In this document: positions 36,584 through 45,081 of the stretch, piece by piece
How the letters are laid out: each line of letters begins with the position of its first letter
Numbering within the stretch: position 1 is the stretch's first letter
NCBI RefSeq assembly: GCF_000686705.1
Contig: NZ_JMLJ01000008.1
Location: 1-64,000 of the forward strand
Length of the DNA stretch: 64,000 nt
Direction of reading: 5' to 3'
Source: Clostridium hydrogeniformans DSM 21757
GTDB lineage: Bacteria; Bacillota; Clostridia; Clostridiales; Clostridiaceae
The notes under the pieces: generated by a model
The model's database searches: none
What the model saw: only the letters and a program-made list of their open reading frames with translations
Told to the model about the DNA's origin: nothing
Program-made: the position numbers and the translations under genes

Positions 36584-37147
36584 ATGAAATCAGTAGAAAT
36601 AATGATAGATGAGCATAAGAATATAAAAAGGATGTTAAAGGTAATAAGAGAGAATTGTTTAAACATACTAAAAGGAAGAGATGTAGACTTTGAGGATTTT
36701 TATAAGGTTATAGATTTTGTGCGTAATTATGCAGATAAGCATCATCATAATAAAGAAGAAGAAATTTTATTTAAGTATATGGGGGAAACCTTAGGAGATG
36801 CTATAAAAAATGGTCCTATCACAGGAATGTTAATAGAGCATGATCTTGGAAGATTATATATAAAGAATTTAGAGGAAGCTTTAGGCCGATTAAAGGAAGA
36901 AAAAGAAGAGGCTGTTTTAGATATAATGACAAATTCTATGGCTTATGCAGAGCTTCTTCATAGACATATTGATAAAGAAGATAATTTAATATATACCTTT
37001 GCTGATGCAAGATTAAGTGAAGATAATAAGACCATAGTTGATGATAAGTGTATGGTAGTAGAAAATGAAGCTAAAATTAAGGGAATACAAGAAAATTATA
37101 TAAACCTTTTAGAGAATCTTGAAAAAAAGGTAGGAATCCTTAAATAA
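36584..37147 (+). CDS. Hemerythrin-like (HHE) domain protein
   Basis: The 187-residue helical protein has the iron-ligand pattern of hemerythrins: IDEHKNI near residue 11, YADKHHHNKEEEI near 50-60, IEHDLGR near 85 and LHRHIDKEDN near 130. It probably binds a di-iron centre and senses or scavenges oxygen or nitric oxide, useful to an anaerobe. The role is inferred. AAGGAAG precedes the ATG, and a VOC-family gene follows after 61 bases. Confidence 0.93.
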   Translation: MKSVEIMIDEHKNIKRMLKVIRENCLNILKGRDVDFEDFYKVIDFVRNYADKHHHNKEEEILFKYMGETLGDAIKNGPITGMLIEHDLGRLYIKNLEEALGRLKEEKEEAVLDIMTNSMAYAELLHRHIDKEDNLIYTFADARLSEDNKTIVDDKCMVVENEAKIKGIQENYINLLENLEKKVGILK

Positions 37148-37208
37148 ATATATTACCTTTTAATAGAGAGTAGTATAATTATTATATACAATACTAAGGA
37201 GGACACCT

Positions 37209-37589
37209 ATGAATATAGTAGATTTTCACCATGTAGCTATAATATGTTCTAATTATGCTATATCTAAGGATTTTTATATGAACATACTAGGATTTAAAGT
37301 TAAAAATGAAGTATATAGGAAAGAGAGAGAATCCTATAAGTTAGATTTAATAAAAGGGTCTATGGTCATAGAATTATTTTCTTTTAATAATGTGCCTAAA
37401 AGGCTTAGCTATCCAGAAGGAGCAGGATTAAGACATTTAGCCTTTAAAACCATGGATATAGAAAATGATCATAAGTGTTTAAGTTCTAAGGGAATAAAGG
37501 TCGAGAATATAAGAGTAGATGAATTTACAGGGAAGAAGTTTTTTTTCTTCTTTGACCCTGATAATCTTCCACTAGAGATATATGAATAG
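37209..37589 (+). CDS. VOC-family (glyoxalase-like) protein
   Basis: The 126-residue protein is one VOC fold: FHHVAIICSN with a metal histidine near residue 8, MVIELFSF with a glutamate near 56, LRHLAFKT with a histidine near 77, and LPLEIYE with the last glutamate. All four metal ligands are present. The family includes lactoylglutathione-lyase-like and isomerase-like enzymes; the substrate is unknown. AAGGAGG precedes the ATG. Confidence 0.92.
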   Translation: MNIVDFHHVAIICSNYAISKDFYMNILGFKVKNEVYRKERESYKLDLIKGSMVIELFSFNNVPKRLSYPEGAGLRHLAFKTMDIENDHKCLSSKGIKVENIRVDEFTGKKFFFFFDPDNLPLEIYE

Positions 37590-37630
37590 TAGATAGATTT
37601 ATAAATTGATATAGTAGTATTCTATTGTTT

Positions 37631-37755
37631 AATTTAAGCTAGGATGGGGCGGTGGCACTAAGAACAAATACTATAATATATTGTGCTAATTTTAAATTTG
37701 CAAATGTATATATTGTAGGTAAAGTCTTTAGTGCCACAGCCCCACCCAATTTAAG
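37631..37755. mobile_element. Short MITE-like element with 20-bp terminal inverted repeats
   Basis: GGATGGGGCGGTGGCACTAA at 37642-37661 and the complement of GGGTGGGGCTGTGGCACTAA at 37728-37747 are inverted repeats with 18 of 20 positions equal. AATTTAAG occurs just outside both ends (37631-37638 and 37748-37755), consistent with an 8-bp target duplication, though CTA separates the left copy from its repeat. The arms are much richer in GC than the surroundings. The 66-base centre encodes no transposase, so it is probably a deletion derivative of an insertion sequence. Confidence 0.7.
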
Positions 37756-37798
37756 ATTTATTAAATATAATATTTTAGTTAACCTAGAATATAAAAAT

Positions 37799-37846
37799 AA
37801 TAGGTTTAGTGAAGTGTGTTTTATTCTTCACTAAACCTATTTTTAT
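37799..37846. terminator. Bidirectional terminator between convergent genes
   Basis: AATAGGTTTAGTGAAG pairs perfectly with CTTCACTAAACCTATT around an 11-base loop, followed by TTTATT. It ends at the stop codon of the minus-strand ABC-F gene. Confidence 0.9.
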
Positions 37847-39765
37847 TCTTCAGATATAAGGGTATCCCATAACTCATAAAGACTTTCAAGCTCATTTTCA
37901 ATGGAAGAGATTTCTTTATGAACCTCTTCAGATTTCTTTGGATTTGAATAAACTTCTTCAAGGCATAAGTCTTCTTGAAGTTTACCTAAGGATTCTTCAA
38001 GAGAACTTATCTTACCTTCAGTATCTTTAACCTTTTTAGCCTTCATCTTTTCTTCTTTTTCTTTTTCTCGCTTCTTTTTTCTTTCTTCTGCTATTTGAGT
38101 CTTACTTTTTCCTTGAATTTCTTCTAATCCTTCATATCTATTAGGATTCTTCTTTTTATCAGAATAATAGGTGTAATTACCAAGATATTCTTTTATTCCT
38201 TGCTCTTCTAATTCAAAAATTTTACCTATAACTTTATTTAAAAAGTATCTATCATGGGATATTACAATTAAGGTTCCATCATAACTAAGGATAGCATCTT
38301 CTAGAGCCTCTCTTGACATAATATCTAAATGGTTAGTTGGTTCATCTAAAAGAAGAAGGTTAGACTTAGATAACATAAGTTTTAATAAGTTTATTCTACA
38401 CTTTTCTCCACCACTTAGAAGATGAATTTCCTTAAAAACATCCTCTCCAGTAAATAAAAAGGAAGCTAAAGCATTTCTAACTTGGGTGGTGGATAAGGTT
38501 GGAAATTCATCCCAAACTTCATCTAATATAGTTTTACCTTCATTTAAATTCCTTTGTTCTTGATCATAGTAGCCAAGGAACACATTTTTACCTAGAACCT
38601 TAACTCCAGAGGAAGGGGGTTCATTATCCATTATTATTTTAAATAGAGTTGTTTTTCCACGTCCATTTTCTCCAATAAGGGCAATTTTTTCCCCTCTTTT
38701 AATATCAAAGTTTACATTATTAAATAAAGTCTTATCCCCATAGGATTTACTAAGGTTTTCTCCATATATAACATCGTTACCACTTTTAATTTGGGTTTCA
38801 AATTTTATCTTTGAGGCCTTATTTTCCTTTGGAGGAGCTTCAATTCTTTCAATTTTATTTAAAGCTTTTTCACGGCTTTCAGCTGCTCTTATACTTTTTT
38901 CACGATTGAAGGATCTATAACGCTCAATAATTTCTTCTTGTCTTTTTATCTCTGCTTGTTGTAGGTTGTATGCCTTAAGTTTTTCAGCATAAGCCTTTTC
39001 ACGAAGTTCTAAAAACTTAGTATAGGAAGTGTTAAATGTATTTACCTCCCCATTTATAAGTTCAAAGGTATGAGTGGTCACAGAGTCTAAGAAAAATCTA
39101 TCATGGGATATAACTATAATTGTTCCCTTATAGGTTTTAAGGTAATCCTCAAGCCACTCTATAGCTTCTAAGTCTAAATGGTTTGTAGGTTCATCAAGAA
39201 GGAGTATATCAGGATTTGTAAGAAGAAGCTTACATAAAGCAACTCTAGTTTTTTGACCACCACTTAATATATCTATAGATTTATCAAAGTCCTCTTCAGT
39301 AAATCCAAGACCCTTTAAAATTCTACCAATCTCTCCTTTATAAGTATAACCACCTCTATTATTATAAACCTCTGTTAAGGTGGTATAATCCTTTATAAGC
39401 TTTTCATGATAACTTGCTTTTGATGGGTCATATTCTTCAGCCATCTTTTCCTCTAGAACCTTCATTTTATCTTCCATATCTAAAAGAGGCTTAAATACCT
39501 TTAGAAGTTCTTCATATATGGTGGTATTAGTTTCTAGAAATAAATGTTGAGATAAGTAACCAAGGGTTTTATTTTTATCTATAAAAATATCACCAGAGTC
39601 TTGTTCTAAGCTTCCAGTTAATATTTTAAATAGAGTAGATTTTCCAGCTCCATTTGCACCAATAAATCCAACTTTTTCTCCTTCATTAATAGAAAAAGTG
39701 ATTTTATTTAAAACTATATCTATACCATAACTTTTATGTACATCTTTACATCCAATAACTATCAT
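37843..39765 (-). CDS. ABC-F family ATPase (duplicated ABC domains)
   Basis: The 640-residue protein has two ABC domains and no membrane segment. Domain 1 has GANGAGKS (36-43) and LSGGQKTRVAL; domain 2 has GENGRGKT and LSGGEKCRINL; both have LLLDEPTNHLD. The interdomain linker is long and charged, and a Lys/Glu-rich coiled-coil tail ends the protein. ABC-F proteins act on ribosomes as translation factors or protect against antibiotics; this one resembles the YdiF/Uup type. A longer frame upstream is rejected because AGGAGA lies eight bases before the ATG chosen. Confidence 0.94.
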   Translation of the reverse strand: MIVIGCKDVHKSYGIDIVLNKITFSINEGEKVGFIGANGAGKSTLFKILTGSLEQDSGDIFIDKNKTLGYLSQHLFLETNTTIYEELLKVFKPLLDMEDKMKVLEEKMAEEYDPSKASYHEKLIKDYTTLTEVYNNRGGYTYKGEIGRILKGLGFTEEDFDKSIDILSGGQKTRVALCKLLLTNPDILLLDEPTNHLDLEAIEWLEDYLKTYKGTIIVISHDRFFLDSVTTHTFELINGEVNTFNTSYTKFLELREKAYAEKLKAYNLQQAEIKRQEEIIERYRSFNREKSIRAAESREKALNKIERIEAPPKENKASKIKFETQIKSGNDVIYGENLSKSYGDKTLFNNVNFDIKRGEKIALIGENGRGKTTLFKIIMDNEPPSSGVKVLGKNVFLGYYDQEQRNLNEGKTILDEVWDEFPTLSTTQVRNALASFLFTGEDVFKEIHLLSGGEKCRINLLKLMLSKSNLLLLDEPTNHLDIMSREALEDAILSYDGTLIVISHDRYFLNKVIGKIFELEEQGIKEYLGNYTYYSDKKKNPNRYEGLEEIQGKSKTQIAEERKKKREKEKEEKMKAKKVKDTEGKISSLEESLGKLQEDLCLEEVYSNPKKSEEVHKEISSIENELESLYELWDTLISEE

Positions 39766-39958
39766 TTCAGTTCTCCTTAAAAGAAAATTTCCATAAATAA
39801 TTATACTATTACTCCTAGAACTTATCAAATCTTATAGGGAAATACCATAACTTTTTAATAATATGTTAATATGATTCTTGTTCACTTTATTTAGTTGTAA
39901 GATAATTCTAAATAGTATATTATTTTTATGTGATAAATTTAAGAAAGGCTGTGAAATT

Positions 39959-41164
39959 ATGAATAAAAAAGTTCTTAAAATAATAATACCTCTATTAACT
40001 TTAGCATTAGTAGCAAGTGGAATATTATATGTAATAAAAAAGAGAGATAAAGATATAGAAGTTAAAACTCAAAAAGTTTTAAAAGGTGATATAACTTCTT
40101 TAGTCAATACTACAGGGGTTATAAAATCAAAAGAGCATAAGGAATATTTTTCAGCACAACAGAAAGTAACGAAGATTAATGTAAAGGTAGGAGATGAAGT
40201 TAAAAAGGGAGATGTACTTATAGAATTTGATAATGGAGATTTAAATAATAGTTTAAATCAGGCTCAGCTACAGTATGACAATGCTGTACTTCAAAAGAAG
40301 GAGTTAGAAAATCAAGTAGGCTTATATGATAGTAAAATAAAAGATACTGAAAATAAGATAAATTCCTTAGAAGATAAGAAAAAACAATTAGTGGAAGGGA
40401 CTATGGGAAAAGAGGACCTAGTAAAAAAGGAGATAGAAGGAATCACTATGCAGATAGAACAGCTAAAACGTGAAAAAGCTGCCATTCAACCTATAAGTAA
40501 AGAAAAAGTAAAGTTAGCAGAAAATCAGGTGGATATGGGAAAAAGTTCTTTAGAGGCTACAAAATCAAAGTTAGACTCTCTAGGAGGATCTATTATAGCG
40601 GAATTTCAGGGGATAATTACAGAAATAAATGCTTCAGTGGGAGGAGTAACAAACCCAGCCGCACCTACCTTAATTCTTGAAAACATAAATAGCTTAAAGC
40701 TATCCTTATCCCTAAGTAAAAGTGAGGCTGAAAAAATAAAGAAGGATCAAAGGGCTATAATTCACGGTAAGGATAAAAATTATCATGGGGAAGTAAGCTT
40801 TATAAGTCCAACGGCTAAAAAGATTAAATCCTTAAATGGAGAGGATACCTATGTAGAGACAGAAGTTGAATTTTTAGACAATCCAGAGAATATTAAAATA
40901 AATTTTGATATGGATGCAGATATAGTAACAGGTGAAAAGAAAGATGTGTTATTAATTCCAACAGAGGCATTAAAGATGGAAAAAGATGAAAAGTATGTGG
41001 TTTATATACTAAATGATGAAATAATTGAAGAGAGGGCTGTTCAGGTTGGAATTCAGTCAGAATTAAATATTGAAATATTATCAGGAGTTAATGAAGGAGA
41101 AAAGGTAGTATTAAATCCAAATAGTTCTATTAAAAATGGAGTAAAGGTTAAAGAAAAGAATTAG
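39959..41164 (+). CDS. MacA/HlyD-type periplasmic-adaptor-like subunit of an exporter
   Basis: The 401-residue protein has one N-terminal membrane segment (about 7-26), split lipoyl-like halves (VTKINVKVGDEVKKGDVLIE and the later GIITEINASVGG), a coiled-coil hairpin (about 100-195) and a beta-barrel domain. It is the membrane-fusion partner of the ATPase and permease genes that follow with 12-base gaps. Together they make a MacAB-like transporter that may export peptides or drugs. The longer upstream frame is rejected; AGAAAGG lies ten bases before this ATG. Confidence 0.92.
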   Translation: MNKKVLKIIIPLLTLALVASGILYVIKKRDKDIEVKTQKVLKGDITSLVNTTGVIKSKEHKEYFSAQQKVTKINVKVGDEVKKGDVLIEFDNGDLNNSLNQAQLQYDNAVLQKKELENQVGLYDSKIKDTENKINSLEDKKKQLVEGTMGKEDLVKKEIEGITMQIEQLKREKAAIQPISKEKVKLAENQVDMGKSSLEATKSKLDSLGGSIIAEFQGIITEINASVGGVTNPAAPTLILENINSLKLSLSLSKSEAEKIKKDQRAIIHGKDKNYHGEVSFISPTAKKIKSLNGEDTYVETEVEFLDNPENIKINFDMDADIVTGEKKDVLLIPTEALKMEKDEKYVVYILNDEIIEERAVQVGIQSELNIEILSGVNEGEKVVLNPNSSIKNGVKVKEKN

Positions 41165-41176
41165 GAGGAATATTAG

Positions 41177-41869
41177 ATGATAGAGATAAGAGATGTTTTT
41201 AAAACTTATAAAACAGGCAATATAACTTTTACAGCTCTAAAAGGTGTAAACTTAAAGGTCAAAGAAGGGGAATTTCTATCAATAATGGGACCCTCAGGTT
41301 CAGGAAAGAGTACCCTTATGAATATATTGGGATGTTTAGATAGATTAGATGAGGGATCTTATATTTTAAATAATAGAAATGTATCCAATTTAAGTGATAA
41401 TGAACTAGCTCTTATAAGAAATAAGGAGATTGGCTTTGTATTTCAAAATTTTAATCTTCTTCCTAGAATGAATATTTTAGAAAATGTAGAATTACCTATG
41501 GTTTATGGAGGGATTTCTTTAAAGGAAAGAAAGTTAAGGGCTAAGGAAGCCTTAGAAAAGGTAGGACTTAGTAGATGGGAAAAGCATAAGCCAAATGAAA
41601 TCTCAGGGGGACAAAAGCAAAGGGTAGCTATTGCAAGGGCTATAGTAAATAACCCTTCTGTGATAATGGCAGATGAACCTACAGGGAATTTAGATTCTAA
41701 AGTTTCAGAGGAGGTTATGAAGGTATTTCAAGATTTAAATGATAAAGGCTCAACCATAGTTATGGTTACTCATGAAAATGATGTAGCTATGTATAGTAAA
41801 AGAATTATAAAAGTTAAGGATGGGCTTATTACCTCTGATGAAGAGGTAAAGGATAGGAGAATAATTTAA
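41177..41869 (+). CDS. MacB/LolD-type ABC transporter ATPase
   Basis: The 230-residue ATPase has Walker A GPSGSGKS near 38-45, Q-loop FQNFNLLPRM, the signature ISGGQKQRVAIARA, Walker B VIMADEPTGNLDS and the switch VTHE. It matches the MacB/LolD (three-component export) subfamily. GGAGGAA precedes the ATG. It powers the exporter made with the flanking adaptor and permease. Confidence 0.96.
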   Translation: MIEIRDVFKTYKTGNITFTALKGVNLKVKEGEFLSIMGPSGSGKSTLMNILGCLDRLDEGSYILNNRNVSNLSDNELALIRNKEIGFVFQNFNLLPRMNILENVELPMVYGGISLKERKLRAKEALEKVGLSRWEKHKPNEISGGQKQRVAIARAIVNNPSVIMADEPTGNLDSKVSEEVMKVFQDLNDKGSTIVMVTHENDVAMYSKRIIKVKDGLITSDEEVKDRRII

Positions 41870-41881
41870 AGGAGCTTAACT

Positions 41882-43090
41882 ATGAATATATATGAAAACT
41901 TAAAAATGTCTCTTGATAGTATAAAAGCCAATAAGCTTCGTTCCTTTTTGACCATGCTTGGCATAATAATAGGAATAAGTTCTGTTATAACTATATTATC
42001 CCTTGGTAATGGTGGGAAGGAGAGTATTGTTGGGGAATTAGAGAAAATAGGATCTTCTACCATACAATTAAAGGTAAATGGAGAGTTAGCGGAAAAGGGA
42101 GACTATATAACATTAAAAGATGTAAAGGCTCTAAAGGAAAAAAGTCAATATATAAAATATGTTTCACCATCCATAATGATTCAAGGAGTTGGGAAGGTTA
42201 AAGATAAGAGTAAAAGAGCTATTATAAGTGGGAATAATGCAGAGTTTAATTATATACAAAATAACGAGATATTATATGGAAGGTATTTTACAGATAGGGA
42301 AGTAGAGGAAGAAAAAAATATAGGAGTTATAGATGAAATAACAGCAGAATATTATTTTGGATATAAGGATGTGGTGGGAGAGAGTATATTAGTTGGTAAA
42401 AATAAGACCTATAAAAAAGTAAATATAGTGGGAGTTACAAAGGCTGCTGGTTATATGAAGGGAGCTCCAGTTGAAAATATACCTGCTGTAATCGATATGC
42501 CAATTACTTCTGCTGCTAATTTTCAAGAAGGAGACATGAAAATAAATAATATTTATATATTAGTTAATTCAAAGGATAAGGTAGAAGAAGGGGCAAGTGA
42601 TGCTATTAATATAATAGAAGCAAGACATAATAATAGGGGGAAGAATATTTATACTGCAGAAAAACTTTTAAAACAAGTAGAACAAGTAAATAAGGTAATA
42701 GATATTTTTACTTCATTTATAGGGGCTGTAGCTGCTATTTCTTTATTAGTTGGAGGAATTGGAGTTATGAATATTATGCTTGTTTCTGTTACAGAGAGAA
42801 CTAGAGAAATAGGTATAAGGAAGGCCATAGGAGCCACTACTACAGCTATATTATTACAGTTTCTAATGGAATCAATAATAATATCCTTAATTGGAGGGAT
42901 AATAGGCATGATATTAGGGGTAGGAAGTGCATTTATTATAGGGTCCTTTGTAGATGTTGTTCCTATACTATCTATAAAGCATATAATTCTTGTAATAATC
43001 TTTTCATCAGCAGTAGGAATTTTCTTTGGAATATATCCAGCAAGGAAAGCAGCTAAATTAAATCCTATAGATGCCTTAAGATATGAATAA
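41882..43090 (+). CDS. MacB/FtsX-type ABC transporter permease
   Basis: The 402-residue protein has an N-terminal membrane segment (about 18-38), a large extracellular MacB_PCD domain (about 45-270) and three membrane segments near the C-terminus (about 277-297, 322-348 and 358-382). The FtsX motif TERTREIGIRKAIGA lies between the second and third. It completes the three-gene exporter. AAAGGAG precedes the ATG. Confidence 0.95.
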   Translation: MNIYENLKMSLDSIKANKLRSFLTMLGIIIGISSVITILSLGNGGKESIVGELEKIGSSTIQLKVNGELAEKGDYITLKDVKALKEKSQYIKYVSPSIMIQGVGKVKDKSKRAIISGNNAEFNYIQNNEILYGRYFTDREVEEEKNIGVIDEITAEYYFGYKDVVGESILVGKNKTYKKVNIVGVTKAAGYMKGAPVENIPAVIDMPITSAANFQEGDMKINNIYILVNSKDKVEEGASDAINIIEARHNNRGKNIYTAEKLLKQVEQVNKVIDIFTSFIGAVAAISLLVGGIGVMNIMLVSVTERTREIGIRKAIGATTTAILLQFLMESIIISLIGGIIGMILGVGSAFIIGSFVDVVPILSIKHIILVIIFSSAVGIFFGIYPARKAAKLNPIDALRYE

Positions 43091-43124
43091 AAAATTAATT
43101 ACAGTAATAACTAAAGAATAGGGA

Positions 43125-43176
43125 AACCCCTAGTGCTCTATTAGAATATAGTAGATTGCTAGGGGGATTTTTTATT
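43125..43176 (+). terminator. Terminator of the exporter operon
   Basis: CCCCTAG pairs with CTAGGGG, with an inner CTATT/AGTAG fold, followed by GATTTTTTATT. Confidence 0.75.
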
Positions 43177-43264
43177 CTTATATAAAAATATAATAGGTAT
43201 AAAGTTTTAACTTTTTAAAGAATGTATTTTAGTATTAGAATTCTTTTTTTATATTAAGTAAGTT

Positions 43265-43513
43265 CTAGTCTTTATTTATATATAAAAAATCAATCTTTAA
43301 AGGAAATAAAATTTTGGGAGAAAATCTTATTATATTAGGTAGAAAATTAAAATTTTCTTCAAAAGAATTTAGAGGTATCATATTTTCAAAATTATAGGGG
43401 GATTTAACTGATACTGATATAGGGGGATTTAGTAAGCCATAGTCTTTATTTTCAAAAGGAATAAACTTCTCTAAAATTTTATGATTATATAGTGCTAACT
43501 CTTCAAATTCCAT
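43265..43513 (-). CDS. Small hypothetical protein
   Basis: The 82-residue product (MEFEELALYNHKILEKFIPF at its start) has no signal or membrane segment and no motif I recognise. It is proposed as real because GGAGGT lies six bases before the ATG on the minus strand and nothing else occupies this region. A longer in-frame start six codons upstream overlaps the ribosome site. It could also be a C-terminally shortened remnant of a larger gene. Confidence 0.6.
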   Translation of the reverse strand: MEFEELALYNHKILEKFIPFENKDYGLLNPPISVSVKSPYNFENMIPLNSFEENFNFLPNIIRFSPKILFPLKIDFLYINKD

Positions 43514-43647
43514 ACTATTACCTCCAAGCATATAATAAATATCAGTATATAATATGATGGAATAAAGTATTTAAGAAGGAAAATCATAAATTTTATCACT
43601 TTTGACTCATAACCGTAATAGTATATTATATTAAGGAGGTAGAGGTT

Positions 43648-44928
43648 ATGTTGGATTTACAAAAGATTAGAAAGCTATTTCCAGGTATTTATGATGAGGT
43701 ACCTTTAGACAATGGTAAAAAAATTATTGGTATAAATTTTGACAACGCAGCAACAACTCCACCATTTATATATGGAATAAGAAGTATAGAAAAGTTTGCC
43801 TCCTGGTACTCTTCTGTTCATAGAGGTGCAGGATATAAATCTAAGATATGTTCAGACTTTTATGAAGATGCAAGAGATAGAATTCTAAAGTTTTTTAATG
43901 CACCTAAGGATAAGTATGAAGTTATTTTTACAAAGAATACCACTGAGGGGCTTAATTTGTTAAGTCATTTATTAGTTAATGAGGAGAATAAGGTTTTAAG
44001 TACCTTTATGGAACATCATGCTAATGATTTGCCTTGGAGAGGAAAATGCCATTTAGAGTATGTTAATATAAATAAAGATGATGGAACCTTAGATATATTA
44101 GACTTAGAAGATAAACTTAAAAGAAATGAGATAAAGTATTTAACAGTTTCAGGAGCATCTAATGTTACAGGATGTGTTAATGATATAAATAAGTTAGCAA
44201 AGTTATGTCACAAATATGGAACTAAAATAATAGTAGATGGAGCTCAACTTGTTCCTCATAAAAAAGTTAATATGTTAGGCAATGGAAGTGGTGAAGAAGT
44301 AGATTTTTTAGTTTTTTCTGCCCATAAAATGTATGCTCCTTTTGGCATAGGTGTTGTAATAGGGTTAAAGGAAGAGCTGAAAAATAAAGAACCCTTTATA
44401 AAGGGAGGAGGCACTATAAAGATAGTAACAGAAAATAAGGTATATTGGGATGAGTCTCCAGCTAGGGATGAAGGGGGAACACCAAATGTTTTTGGAGTGG
44501 TAGCTCTTCTTACATCTATGCAGCTTCTAGATAATATAGGTATGGATAATATTCATAATGAAGAAGTGAAAATAACCAATTATATATTAAATGGAATGAA
44601 GGGACTTCCAATAGATATATATGGGCCTTTAACTACTGATAATAGACTAGGAATAATAACTTTTAATGTGGATGGAATGGGACATAGTGAAGTGGCTAAT
44701 AGCCTATGCTCAGACTTTGGAATATCAGTTAGAAATGGATGCTTTTGTGCCCATCCTTATGTTGAAAAATTGCTTGGAATAAGTGAAGAGGACATGGAAT
44801 ACTATATAAAAAATTATGATAAGGTAGAAAAACCAGGAATGGTAAGAATAAGTTTAGGTGTTTATAATACTTTAGAAGAAGCCAAAAGATTTTTATATGC
44901 TTTAAGATATATAATAAGAAAAGGTTAA
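43648..44928 (+). CDS. Class V aminotransferase, cysteine-desulfurase-like
   Basis: The 426-residue PLP enzyme shows FDNAATTPP at 31-39, SSVHRGAGYKS, HHANDLPWR, DGAQLVPHK and the PLP lysine K227 in SAHKMYAP. Near the C-terminus RNGCFCAHP carries the mobile cysteine in the position used by cysteine desulfurases. It is somewhat longer than SufS and has no suf or isc scaffold gene beside it, so its role (sulfur transfer or another amino-acid lyase) is open. AAGGAGG precedes the ATG. Confidence 0.9.
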   Translation: MLDLQKIRKLFPGIYDEVPLDNGKKIIGINFDNAATTPPFIYGIRSIEKFASWYSSVHRGAGYKSKICSDFYEDARDRILKFFNAPKDKYEVIFTKNTTEGLNLLSHLLVNEENKVLSTFMEHHANDLPWRGKCHLEYVNINKDDGTLDILDLEDKLKRNEIKYLTVSGASNVTGCVNDINKLAKLCHKYGTKIIVDGAQLVPHKKVNMLGNGSGEEVDFLVFSAHKMYAPFGIGVVIGLKEELKNKEPFIKGGGTIKIVTENKVYWDESPARDEGGTPNVFGVVALLTSMQLLDNIGMDNIHNEEVKITNYILNGMKGLPIDIYGPLTTDNRLGIITFNVDGMGHSEVANSLCSDFGISVRNGCFCAHPYVEKLLGISEEDMEYYIKNYDKVEKPGMVRISLGVYNTLEEAKRFLYALRYIIRKG

Positions 44929-44947
44929 TACACAGATAGGTATAAAA

Positions 44948-45008
44948 ATCTCATTTTAAAAAATGCTATTCCATTGATACTTAATATCAATGGAATATTA
45001 AATGAGAT
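44948..45008. terminator. Long nested hairpin after the class V aminotransferase gene
   Basis: ATTCCATTGATA pairs perfectly with TATCAATGGAAT, enclosed by ATCTCATTT with AAATGAGAT. No T run follows, so it may be a processing or stabilising structure, with true termination at the next hairpin. Confidence 0.5.
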
Positions 45009-45021
45009 ATAAAATAAAAAT

Positions 45022-45060
45022 TGAAAGAGTATGGTAAGGCGGCCATACTCTTTCATTTTA
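45022..45060. terminator. Bidirectional terminator before the convergent pfp gene
   Basis: TGAAAGAGTATGG pairs perfectly with CCATACTCTTTCA around TAAGGCGG, followed by TTTTATTG. The minus-strand gene ends 22 bases later. Confidence 0.8.
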
Positions 45061-45081
45061 TTGTAATTAATAAAGGAGTGT

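Noticed and set aside
37652..37834. 60-codon plus-strand frame
   Set aside because: It runs through the inverted-repeat element and into the terminator, has no ribosome site and no protein character.
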